From Ga0077536 sp035325705 (GTDB lineage: Bacteria > Pseudomonadota > Gammaproteobacteria > Ga0077536), in NCBI GenBank assembly GCA_035325705.1, contig DAOKZI010000001.1, positions 372,001-436,000 on the forward strand: 64,000 bases of DNA, in the 5' to 3' direction. A model generated the notes under the pieces. It made no database searches. It was not told the origin of the DNA and saw only the letters and a list, made by a program, of their open reading frames with translations. Both the position numbers and the translations under genes were made by a program. Shown here piece by piece: positions 9,329 through 17,169 of this stretch. The stretch's first letter is position 1. Every line of letters starts with the position of its first letter.

Positions 9329-10240
9329 TCAGGCCTGGGCGCGGCGTTTCGCCGGCAGCGGCTGATCGAGATGCGAGGGCCAGGTGCGGTAGCAGTCGGC
9401 GCGGCGGCGGCGATCGCGGTAGGTCGGCGCGACGCCGGTCTCGCGATTCTGCTGCAGCAGATCGAGATCGACCGTAGCCCTCAGCACCATCTCCACGTTG
9501 GTCTCGGCCTCGGCGACGACGCCGGTCGGCGCCGGCCACGGCGTGTCGCAGGGAGAGAGTATCGAGCTGCGGGTCCAGCCGTTCGGCAGCGGGCCCTTCG
9601 GCAGCTTGCCGCCGGTCGCACAGTGGACGAAATAGACCTGGTTCTCGATGCAGCGCGCCTGCGCGCAGTGCCGAACGCGCCAGAAACCATACTCGCTGAA
9701 GGTGAACGAGGGGCAGAGGATGATTTCCGCGCCCTGCTCGGTCAGCGAGGCCGCGCATTCCGGGATCTCGGTCTCGTAGCAGACGTTGAGCCCGACGCGC
9801 GCGAAGGGCAGATCGAAGGCTTCCATGCGCTCGCCCTCGCCGGTGAACCACTGCGACTCGGCGGGGAAGATGTGCGTCTTCTCGTGCATGTGGACGAGCC
9901 CGCTCGGGCCGTAGACGTAGGCGACGTTCAGATAGCCCGGCTTGCGCTTCTCGAGATGCGAGCCCGCGACGATGTACTGCTTGCGGCTCTTCGCCTCCGC
10001 CGCGAAGAAGTCGCGATAGGCCTTCGTGTACTTGTCGACCTTGACCAGATCGCTGAGCGGGCGGTTGCGCCAGTCCTCGAAGGTCGTGAACAGCGCGAGC
10101 GTGAAGAGCTCCGGTAACACCACCAGATCGGCGCCCTTCGCCTTGTCGAGCAGGCGCGTCACCTGGCGGGCGAAAGCGTCGAAATCCTTGAGCGGCTTGA
10201 TCACGAACTGGCAGGCGGCAATGGCGACGGGACGAGACAT
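9329..10240 (-). CDS. Carbon-nitrogen hydrolase (nitrilase superfamily)
   Basis: This 303-residue protein has the complete nitrilase triad: Glu44 in VLPELF, Lys121 in HEKTHIF and Cys154 in NVCYETEIPE. The length and single-domain layout fit N-carbamoyl amino acid amidohydrolase or aliphatic amidase-like branches; the substrate cannot be decided. It is divergent from a polysaccharide-deacetylase gene at 10359, and the pairing suggests a common degradative pathway for an amide or carbamoyl compound. The 209 bp downstream, before the GST gene on the same strand, contain no recognisable gene. Confidence 0.83.
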   Translation of the reverse strand: MSRPVAIAACQFVIKPLKDFDAFARQVTRLLDKAKGADLVVLPELFTLALFTTFEDWRNRPLSDLVKVDKYTKAYRDFFAAEAKSRKQYIVAGSHLEKRKPGYLNVAYVYGPSGLVHMHEKTHIFPAESQWFTGEGERMEAFDLPFARVGLNVCYETEIPECAASLTEQGAEIILCPSFTFSEYGFWRVRHCAQARCIENQVYFVHCATGGKLPKGPLPNGWTRSSILSPCDTPWPAPTGVVAEAETNVEMVLRATVDLDLLQQNRETGVAPTYRDRRRRADCYRTWPSHLDQPLPAKRRAQA

Positions 10241-10358
10241 GGCGGCACCCTCTTGGCTGGACGTGACGATGCGCTATTGTTGACGTCGTCCGGTGGAAGG
10301 CGCAACGACCACGTCTGTCGGTACATTCCCCAAACTGCGGTTAATAAGGAGCGAGTCC

Positions 10359-11264
10359 ATGGCGCAGAAAGACATCCAGGTCTGTTTCAACGTGCATTTC
10401 GACGCCGTGTCCTTGTGGCTCGGCTCCTTCGGCGGCGAGGATTCGCCCTGCGACATCTCGCGGGGCCTGCATGCGGCCAAGGTGGGCACGCCGCGGCTGC
10501 TCGACGTGTTCGACAAGTACGGCATCACGACGACCTGGAACATCACCGGGCATTCGATCGAGAGCTTTCCGAAGGAATCCAAGCTCGTCGCCCAGGCCGG
10601 CCATGAGCTGGGCCTGCACGGCTATGCGCACGAGAACCCGCTCGCGATGTCCAAGGAGCAGGAATCCGACGTGCTGAACAAGACTTTCGATCTCGTCGTC
10701 GAGCTGTGCGGCAAGGCGCCCAAGGGCTATTCCGCGCCGTGGTGGGAATTGAGCCGCAACACGATCGATCTGCTGCTCGCCAAGGGCATCGAATACGACC
10801 ACAGCCTGATGGAGAACGACCACACGCCCTACTACCTGCGGCGCGACGACAAGTGGACGAAGATCGACTACACCAAGCCCGCGGCGAGCTGGATGAAGCC
10901 CTGGCAGCCGGGGCCCGTGACCGGCCTGCTCGAAATCCCCTGTAGCTGGTATCTCGACGACGCGCCGCCGGTGATGTTCGTGAAGAAGTTCCCGAACAGC
11001 CACGGCTGGGTGCCGCCGCGCGATCTCGGCCAGATGTGGCAAGACCAGTTCGACTGGCTCTATCGCAACCAGGACTACGGCGTCTACAACGCCTGCCTGC
11101 ATCCCGACGCCTGCGGCCACCCGCAGATGCTCTTGATGCTGGAGCGCCTGATCGACCACATGCGCCATCACGAGGGCGTGCGCTTCATGACCCTCGGCGC
11201 GATCTGCCAGGAGTTCAAGAAGAAGAACCCGCCGCCGGCAAAAGCCGTGCGCCGAGGGCGTTGA
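10359..11264 (+). CDS. Polysaccharide deacetylase/PuuE-type hydrolase
   Basis: This 301-residue protein is an NodB-fold family member. It begins FNVHFDAVSLWL in place of the usual TFDDG, retains TWNITGHSIE and the histidine pair in HELGLHGYAHE, and has GYSAPWWELS in the catalytic arginine region. This variant matches the cytoplasmic PuuE/allantoinase-like subgroup rather than secreted chitin deacetylases, and there is no signal peptide. AAGGAG sits at 10346-10351, eight bases before the ATG. It is divergent from the nitrilase. The 3' end overlaps the convergent cobW gene by 50 bp. It could hydrolyse a cyclic amide or ureide; this is an inference. Confidence 0.8.
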   Translation: MAQKDIQVCFNVHFDAVSLWLGSFGGEDSPCDISRGLHAAKVGTPRLLDVFDKYGITTTWNITGHSIESFPKESKLVAQAGHELGLHGYAHENPLAMSKEQESDVLNKTFDLVVELCGKAPKGYSAPWWELSRNTIDLLLAKGIEYDHSLMENDHTPYYLRRDDKWTKIDYTKPAASWMKPWQPGPVTGLLEIPCSWYLDDAPPVMFVKKFPNSHGWVPPRDLGQMWQDQFDWLYRNQDYGVYNACLHPDACGHPQMLLMLERLIDHMRHHEGVRFMTLGAICQEFKKKNPPPAKAVRRGR

Positions 11265-12225
11265 AGGCCGCGAGCGATGCGCCGAGGGTCGCCGGCGCGA
11301 GGCCCTCGGTGATGAAGACGAGCCGCGAGCGCCGGTCCTCGTCCGGCCAGCGTCGCAGATGGAAGGGCGGGTGCACGAGATGCTGCACGCCGTTGACGAC
11401 GACGGGCGTCTCGCTGCCCGCCACGTTCAGCAGGCCTTTCACGCGCAGGATGCGGCTGCCGTGCACGTGCAGCAGCATCGTCAGCCACAGGCCGAAGGCG
11501 GTCCAGTCCAGCGCCTCGTCGACGACCACGTGGCCGCTTGCATACGACGCGCCGTGCGCATGCGCGGAGTCCGTGCCCAACCAGGCGCGCACGTCGGCGG
11601 CGCGCACGCGCGGCGCATAGACGTCCGCGCGCGCCAGCAGCCCGGCGTCGGCCACGGCGGCCATCGCGATCCGCGCCTGCGCGTTGAGCGCGCGCACTGC
11701 CTCCGTCGCCGCCGCGGGCGCGGTGAGATCGGCCTTGGTGATCAGCACCGTGTCCGCGCAGGCCACCTGCTTGCGCGCCTCCTCGCGGCGCGCGAGATCG
11801 CCGGCGCCGTGCACCGCGTCCACGGTCGCGATCACGGCGCCGAGCCGATAGTGGTGGCGCAGCTCCGGATCGTTCAACAGCGTGGCGAGGATCGGCGCCG
11901 GATCGGCGACGCCCGTCGTCTCGATCACCAGGCGCGTATACGGCGGGATCTCGCCGCGCCGGCGCCGCTCGTCGAGGCGCAGCAGCGCCTCTTTCAGATC
12001 GTCGCGGATCGCGCAGCAGACGCAGCCGTTGGCGAGCAGCACCGGGCTGCCGTCGACGGCTTCGACGAGCGCGTGATCGAGCCCGATCTCGCCGAACTCG
12101 TTGACCAGCACCGCGCAGCCCGCGAGCCGCGGATCGCGCAGCCAGCGGTTCAGCAAGCTGGTCTTGCCGCTGCCGAGGAAACCCGTCAGCACCGTCAAAG
12201 GCACGAGCCCGCGATACCCCGTCAT
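11215..12225 (-). CDS. CobW/COG0523 family GTP-dependent metal chaperone
   Basis: This 336-residue G3E GTPase has Walker A GFLGSGKTSLL (about residues 15-25), the metal-binding GCVCC motif (67-71), Walker B-like LVIETTGVADP and the guanine-specificity motif ITKADL. The C-terminal CobW_C domain contains RILRVKGLLNV and a histidine-rich stretch, HAHGASYASGH. Family members deliver zinc, cobalt, iron or other metals to client enzymes. Its ATG overlaps the stop of a small Cys-containing gene upstream (ATGA at 12225-12222), so the two are coupled. The 3' end overlaps the convergent deacetylase gene by 50 bp. No Zur box was recognised. Confidence 0.88.
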   Translation of the reverse strand: MTGYRGLVPLTVLTGFLGSGKTSLLNRWLRDPRLAGCAVLVNEFGEIGLDHALVEAVDGSPVLLANGCVCCAIRDDLKEALLRLDERRRRGEIPPYTRLVIETTGVADPAPILATLLNDPELRHHYRLGAVIATVDAVHGAGDLARREEARKQVACADTVLITKADLTAPAAATEAVRALNAQARIAMAAVADAGLLARADVYAPRVRAADVRAWLGTDSAHAHGASYASGHVVVDEALDWTAFGLWLTMLLHVHGSRILRVKGLLNVAGSETPVVVNGVQHLVHPPFHLRRWPDEDRRSRLVFITEGLAPATLGASLAAFNALGARLLPAAGSSS

Positions 12226-12566
12226 GCCTGCGATGATGCGTCGACCGCGACGACCGCGAGCCGCGCGAGGAGCTCGGGGTCCAGCGGATCGACCGGCCGG
12301 CCCGCGATCGCCTCGACCGTCTGCCACACCTGCGGCAGCGCCGGCACGAGCTCGGAGCGCCCGCGCTGGCTGCGCACGATGTACTGGCCGTTCGCCCAGT
12401 CTTCGAGCGTGCAGCCGTAGTGCGCGAGCACCGCGTTGGCGAGACGCACGCGGTAGGCGCGCTCGAGCCGCAGATCGCGCCCCTCGCGTTCGACACCCGC
12501 GGCGGCATCGCTGCCCGCTTCGGTCCAGTGCGGGACGCCGGCGACCAGCGCGCAGAAGCCGCACAT
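12222..12566 (-). CDS. Small conserved protein coupled to CobW
   Basis: This 114-residue protein starts MCGFCALVAGVPHWTE, so it has a CxxC pair at its N-terminus and a nearby histidine, which could hold a metal. It is otherwise soluble and helical, with no signal peptide or membrane segment. A further cysteine lies in AHYGCTLEDW. The stop overlaps the start of the cobW-type gene by four bases, so the protein is made together with the metallochaperone and may be its client or adaptor. I do not recognise a named family, and function is unknown. Confidence 0.7.
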   Translation of the reverse strand: MCGFCALVAGVPHWTEAGSDAAAGVEREGRDLRLERAYRVRLANAVLAHYGCTLEDWANGQYIVRSQRGRSELVPALPQVWQTVEAIAGRPVDPLDPELLARLAVVAVDASSQA

Positions 12567-12635
12567 GCCTCAGATGTCGCGAGCCACGGACATGCGCCCA
12601 GCATGCCACGCGGGCCGCCGCGTTGACCACGCGTC

Positions 12636-12931
12636 TCAGGCCCGCGCGATCGGCGCGAGGGCGGCGTGGAAGGTCTCGGCGGTCGCGTCCCGGGAATGGC
12701 GGCCGGCGGCCCCAGTTCACGAGGTGATTGAGCTCGATCGGCCACGCGTTACGGGCGCTTCTCGAGCTGCCACAGCTCGATGAGGTCGCCGACGAGACGG
12801 AGCGTGTCGCAGTCCATGCTGCCGAGGAACTCGAGCGGGTAGTCGGCGCGGCAGCCGCGGAAGCCGAGACGGACGTCGGAGAGAAAGACCGTGCGATAGC
12901 GCAGGCGCGGGACGGCGGATCGGCGCGTCAT
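12636..12931 (-). pseudogene. Remnant of an LpxH-like UDP-2,3-diacylglucosamine hydrolase gene
   Basis: Reading from an ATG at 12931, the strand encodes 60 residues that match the start of the LpxH-like metallophosphoesterase family (RYRTVFLSDVRLGFRGCRAD, then a GDLIELWQL segment) and stop at 12749. The family is normally about 240-280 residues long. Two metal ligands look altered: the histidine of SDxHLG is arginine, and the last aspartate of GDxxD is glutamate. Beyond the stop, another frame reads HSRDATAETFHAALAPIARA to a TGA at 12636, which resembles a family-4 glycosyltransferase C-terminus. This suggests, without proving, one internal deletion across an lpxH-like/glycosyltransferase pair. 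The rest of 12567-13061 shows no gene. Confidence 0.6.
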
Positions 12932-13061
12932 GCGCGTAGCGCTGGATTCGACCGCGCGCAGCCTGCGACGCGCGGATTGCGTCGCGATGACGAAACGACA
13001 TCGTTTCGATGACGGCGGGCGGGACTACAGCTCGGCAGCCGCTTCTGCGACGATGCCGCCC

Positions 13062-14498
13062 ATGCACAGCGCTTCCGCCGTCTCGATCCGCTTCCTCGGC
13101 GCCGCGCGCCAGGTCACCGGCTCCTGCTTCCTGTTCGAAACGCCGCACGCGCGTTTCATCGTCGATTGCGGGATGTTCCAGGGCGGGCAGGAAGCCCGCG
13201 CGCTGAACCGCCGCGACTTCGGCTTCGATCCGAAGGCGCTGGACTTCGTGCTGCTGACCCACGCCCACATCGATCACAGCGGGCTTCTGCCGCGCCTGTG
13301 GGCCTTCGGCTTTCGCGGCCCGATCTACGCCACGGCGGCGACGGTCGATCTCGCGGCGGTGATGCTCGCCGACAGCGCCCACATCCAGGAAAGCGACTGG
13401 ATGCGCGCGGAGCGCCGCCTGGGGCGCGCGGGCCGCAAGAAGCAGGGGCGGCTGACGCGCGAGGACTATCCGCTCTACACCGTCGCCCACGCCGAGGCCT
13501 GCAGCGCGCTGTTCGAAGGCGTGCAGTACGACGAATACTTCGCGCCGGCACCGGGCATCCGCTGCCGGCTGCGCGACGCCGGCCACATCCTCGGCTCGGC
13601 GATCGTCGAGCTGTGGATCGAAGGGCCGCGGGGCACGCGCAAGATCGTCTGCTCCGGCGATCTGGGCCAGCCGGGGCGCCCGATCGTCCGCGATCCGACG
13701 CCGATTGCGGAGGCCGACGTGCTGCTCGTCGAGTCGACTTACGGCAACCGCGAGCACAAGGATCTCACCGCCACGATCGAGGAGCTGCACGCGGTCCTCA
13801 CCGACACCGTGACGCGCCGGCGCGGCAACGTCGTGGTGCCCGCTTTCGCGCTCGGCCGCACGCAGGAGCTGTTGTACGTGCTGATGGGGCTGCAGCGCGC
13901 GGGACGTCTGCCGAAGCTGCGGATTTTCGTCGACTCGCCGCTCGCGCTGCGCGCGACGGAGATCACGCTGCGCCACCCCGAGTTCCTCGACGAGGACACG
14001 CGCGCGCTGCTGGCGCACGGCCGCGCGACGCCGCGGGCGCTGCCGCTGCAGTTCACGGAGAGCGTGGAAGACTCGATGACGATCAACGAGATCGATCACG
14101 GCGCGCTGATCATCGCCGCGAGCGGGATGTGCGACGCGGGCCGCATCCGCCATCACCTGCACTACAACCTGCCGCGCGCCGAGTGCGCGATCGTCATCAT
14201 CGGCTATCAGGCCGAAGGCACGCTCGGCCGTCGCCTCGTCGACCGCGCGAGCCAGGTGCGGCTGTTCGGCGAGGACGTGCCGGTGCGCGCGAGCATCCAC
14301 ACCATCGGCGGCCTTTCCGCGCACGCCGATCGCCGCGCGCTGCTCGCCTGGCTGAGCGGCTTCGAACGCCCGCCCGAGCGCACCTTCGTCGTGCACGGCG
14401 AAGCCCGGATCGCCCAGGACTTTGCCGCCCTCGTCGCCCGCGAGCGGCACTGGAAACACGTCGAAGCGCCGGTGCAGAACGCGGTATATACGCTGTAG
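13062..14498 (+). CDS. MBL-fold beta-CASP RNA-processing exonuclease homologue
   Basis: This 478-residue protein contains the metallo-beta-lactamase zinc motif LTHAHIDHSGLLPRL near residue 65 and GHILGSAIVEL. It then has the beta-CASP domain (VPAFALGRTQELLYVL) and the C-terminal RMMBL motif region (IGGLSAHADRRALLAWL). This is the YSH1/CPSF-73-like group, with predicted RNA endo- or exonuclease activity, found widely in bacteria. The ATG at 13062 (MHSASAVSIRFLG) is chosen; an ATG at 13053 is equally possible. The gene is monocistronic, convergent with a regulator gene, and followed by a family-A repeat. Confidence 0.87.
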   Translation: MHSASAVSIRFLGAARQVTGSCFLFETPHARFIVDCGMFQGGQEARALNRRDFGFDPKALDFVLLTHAHIDHSGLLPRLWAFGFRGPIYATAATVDLAAVMLADSAHIQESDWMRAERRLGRAGRKKQGRLTREDYPLYTVAHAEACSALFEGVQYDEYFAPAPGIRCRLRDAGHILGSAIVELWIEGPRGTRKIVCSGDLGQPGRPIVRDPTPIAEADVLLVESTYGNREHKDLTATIEELHAVLTDTVTRRRGNVVVPAFALGRTQELLYVLMGLQRAGRLPKLRIFVDSPLALRATEITLRHPEFLDEDTRALLAHGRATPRALPLQFTESVEDSMTINEIDHGALIIAASGMCDAGRIRHHLHYNLPRAECAIVIIGYQAEGTLGRRLVDRASQVRLFGEDVPVRASIHTIGGLSAHADRRALLAWLSGFERPPERTFVVHGEARIAQDFAALVARERHWKHVEAPVQNAVYTL

Positions 14499-14531
14499 CT
14501 TTCGGCGGCGTTGCCGTCTGCAACGTTGTTG

Positions 14532-14684
14532 AATCTAGCCACGGAGGACACGGAGGGCACGGAGGAAGAGGGGATTGATCGGGCGGTACTGTAACGCGCG
14601 TGCCGATAGAAGCATCGAGCCGGCCGTGGCTGCTCATCAAATCATTTCTTTCTCCGTGCCCTCCGTGTCCTCCGTGGCTAGATT
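14532..14684. repeat. Family-A dispersed inverted repeat, copy 2
   Basis: The outer sequence AATCTAGCCACGGAGGAC is mirrored by GTCCTCCGTGGCTAGATT at the other end, giving a near-perfect 153-bp inverted repeat. Each arm is built from three tandem nonamers close to CACGGAGGA. It lies between the convergent MBL-fold gene and regulator gene. As RNA it would form a long hairpin from either strand. Confidence 0.9.
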
Positions 14685-14702
14685 CACGGCACAGATGCAG
14701 GC

Positions 14703-16637
14703 TCAGGTCACGTCCAGTCCGTAGCGCTTGATCTTGCGGTAGAGCGTGCTGCGTGAGATGCCGAGGCGGCGCGCGACTTCCGAGAGGTTGTCGCCGTGCG
14801 CGGCGAGCTCGGCTTCGATCGCGGCGCGGGTCATGCGGCTGATGCTGCCGGGCGGCAGCGCGTCGCCGTCGTCCGCGGCGGCGGCCGTCGCCTGCAGGAA
14901 GCCGTCGGGCAGATCGGCGACGCCCAGCTCCTCGCCTTCGGCGAGCACGTACATGCTCTCGATCACACCCTGGAGCTCGCGCACGTTGCCGGGCCACGCG
15001 TGCGTCTCGAACAGCGCGAGCAGCGCGGGCGCGACGCGCTTGCGGCCCAGACCGTGCCGCAGATGCAGCTCGGCGACGAAGCGCTCGACGAGCAGCGGCA
15101 GATCGGACAGGCGCTCGCGCAAGCTGGGCACGCGCAGGCAGGGCACGCGCAGGCGGTAGAACAGATCGTCGCGGAAACGCCCGCTGGCGACCTCGGCGTC
15201 GAGCTCGCGATGCGAGGCCGCGATCACGCGCACGCGCGGCGCGGGCGCGGCGCCGGGCTCGCGCGGCTGCAGCGCGTGCAGCAGCGCGACCTGCGCGTCC
15301 GGCGGCAGCTCGCCGATCTCATCTAGAAACAGCGTGCCGGCGTCCGCCTCGGCATAGCGGCCGCCGAGCTCGCGCTCTTCGCCGAACAGCTCGCGGCAGG
15401 CCGTTTCACGCGCCAGCGCGCCGCAGTTCACGGTGACGAAAGGCCCCGCGGCGGCGGCCGACGCGAGATGGATGCCGCGCGCGACGGACTCCTTGCCGCT
15501 GCCGGATTCACCGATCAGCAGCACCGGCGCGCTGGCGCGCGCGACGCGCGCGGCGCGGCGCTTCAGTTCGACGAGCGAGGCGTGGCGGCCGACGAGGTGC
15601 GCGAAGGCATCCGCGCTCTCCGGCGAGCGGCTCGCAGCGAGGGGCGTGCGCGCTTCGCGCACGGGCTCGATCACGATCAATCCTCCTTCCCAGGCCCGAG
15701 CGCGGCCGGCATAGGCTTCGATGTCGGCGACGCGCGTGCGCGGCGGCAGCGCGGCCGCGCACTGCGTCGAGCTCGGCTCGCCGTCGACGCTGATGAACGC
15801 GCGTCCGCGCTCCAGCGGCATGCTGTCGCGGCGGTTCGCGTACAGGGTTTTGGCGGCATCGTTCGCGGTGACGATCCGGCCCTTGCGATCGACCAGGATC
15901 ACCGCGCGCTGCGCCCAGCGCTGGGCGTGCGTCTGATACCAGTGCAGGAGTTGCACCGCGCGCGCCAGCTCGCGCGACTGCAAAGTCTGCTCGATCTGAT
16001 GCGCGGCCGTGACGGCGAGCGCAAGGCAGTGGGCCTGGTGATTGTCGCCGAAGCTCGTGATGTCGACGACGCCGAGAATCGAGCCGTCGACGGTATCGCG
16101 CACCGGCGCCGCCGAGCAGCTCCAGATCTTGGCGACCGACAGGAAATGCTCGGCGCTGAAGACTTCGGCCGGCGCGTTCAGCGCGAGCGCGGTGCCGACG
16201 GCATTGGTGCCGCCGGAAAACTCGCTCCAGGCATAGCCGGGCGCGATGCAGTCACGGGCACCGAGATCCAGCAGCACCGGACGGCCGCAGACTTCGAGCA
16301 GCGTGCCCGTCGCATCGGCGACGAGCAGGCAGCTCTGCGACTGCCCCAGGATGTCGCCGAGCACCTGCCAGGTGTTCTTGGTCGCCTGCAGCAGATCGGC
16401 GTTCGCCTCGCGCAGGGCCTCGAGCTCTTCGCGGCCGTCGAGCTCGCGCGGCCGCTGCGACAAGGGCTCGAGCCCCCACTGCAGCGAACGCCGCCACGAA
16501 TGGCGGATGACGTCGCGCACCTGGGAATCCGCCGGCGCGCCGCGCTCGACCATCGCCTGCCACGCGCGCTCGACCTGCCGCCGGTACAGGCGATCGGCGT
16601 CGCGCGGCGTGCGGCCGCCGATGGAGTAGATGTCCAT
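14703..16637 (-). CDS. AcoR-like AAA+ Fis-family regulator lacking the GAFTGA loop
   Basis: This 644-residue protein has an N-terminal helical and GAF region (about 1-210), a PAS-like segment (about 230-300), an AAA+ domain and a C-terminal Fis helix-turn-helix (LSEVARRLGISRSTLYRKIK). Walker A is GESGSGKES (376-384) and Walker B ends in LDEIGELP near residues 438-443. In sigma54 activators, ELFG is followed by GAFTGA on loop L1. Here ELFG (416-419) is followed directly by EERELGGRYAEADAGTLFL, so the loop is shortened and the motif absent. The protein may therefore not activate sigma54 RNA polymerase. The start at 16637 (MDIYSIGGRTP) is chosen over long upstream extensions. The 115 bp upstream show no gene. 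Confidence 0.85.
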   Translation of the reverse strand: MDIYSIGGRTPRDADRLYRRQVERAWQAMVERGAPADSQVRDVIRHSWRRSLQWGLEPLSQRPRELDGREELEALREANADLLQATKNTWQVLGDILGQSQSCLLVADATGTLLEVCGRPVLLDLGARDCIAPGYAWSEFSGGTNAVGTALALNAPAEVFSAEHFLSVAKIWSCSAAPVRDTVDGSILGVVDITSFGDNHQAHCLALAVTAAHQIEQTLQSRELARAVQLLHWYQTHAQRWAQRAVILVDRKGRIVTANDAAKTLYANRRDSMPLERGRAFISVDGEPSSTQCAAALPPRTRVADIEAYAGRARAWEGGLIVIEPVREARTPLAASRSPESADAFAHLVGRHASLVELKRRAARVARASAPVLLIGESGSGKESVARGIHLASAAAAGPFVTVNCGALARETACRELFGEERELGGRYAEADAGTLFLDEIGELPPDAQVALLHALQPREPGAAPAPRVRVIAASHRELDAEVASGRFRDDLFYRLRVPCLRVPSLRERLSDLPLLVERFVAELHLRHGLGRKRVAPALLALFETHAWPGNVRELQGVIESMYVLAEGEELGVADLPDGFLQATAAAADDGDALPPGSISRMTRAAIEAELAAHGDNLSEVARRLGISRSTLYRKIKRYGLDVT

Positions 16638-16752
16638 AGGACGGCGATCTTGGGCCGTGCGGCAGCGCGAAACAAGCCGCGGGCGGCCGACGGCGCGTCC
16701 GCGTCGCAATTCGTGACCGAGGCGCGCGAGGCGGCGCGCCGTCGCGGGCTTT

Positions 16753-17058
16753 TTACTCCGCCGCGTCCACCGCCGCGTCGATCGCTTGCTTGCCGGCGTC
16801 GACGGCGGCGTCGACCTTGTCCTTGGTCTCTTCGACGACGTTCGCGGCGGCGTCCTGCGCGTCCGCGGCCATCGCGCTCGCGGCCTCGGCGGTGTCCTCG
16901 GCCGCCTCGCTGGCTTCGTCCGCCGCCGCGCTCGCGGCCTGCGTGATTTCCTGTGCCGCGTGCGCGGCCTCTTCGCGCGCGGTCGTCGGCGTGGGGTCTT
17001 TGCCGCACGCGACCAGCGTAGCGGCGGCCAGACAGGCGAGCAGGAAACGTGCGTCCAT
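16753..17058 (-). CDS. Small alanine-rich lipoprotein
   Basis: This 101-residue protein has an N-terminal signal with lipobox LVAC (MDARFLLACLAAATLVACGKD), so it is predicted to be lipid-anchored and exported. The mature part is made almost entirely of Ala, Glu, Asp and Lys in heptad-like spacing (AAEDTAEAASAMAADAQDAA), suggesting a long helix or coiled coil, as in Lpp-like or LEA-like envelope proteins. It lies just downstream, on the same strand, of the efflux operon, but a gap of 111 bp separates them. Function is unknown. Confidence 0.75.
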   Translation of the reverse strand: MDARFLLACLAAATLVACGKDPTPTTAREEAAHAAQEITQAASAAADEASEAAEDTAEAASAMAADAQDAAANVVEETKDKVDAAVDAGKQAIDAAVDAAE

Positions 17059-17169
17059 CGGGATTCCTTTTCGTGTGGCGGAGGGCTGAGGGCGTAGCAC
17101 CGACAGCGCCGCGACGATAGGCGGCCCCGGCTTAACGCCGCGTTAACCGCGGCAGGTCGCTGCCGCGCG

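Noticed and set aside
12930..13061. N-terminal extension of the MBL-fold gene
   Set aside because: The added 44 residues have no family similarity and overlap the lpxH-like remnant's start region on the other strand.
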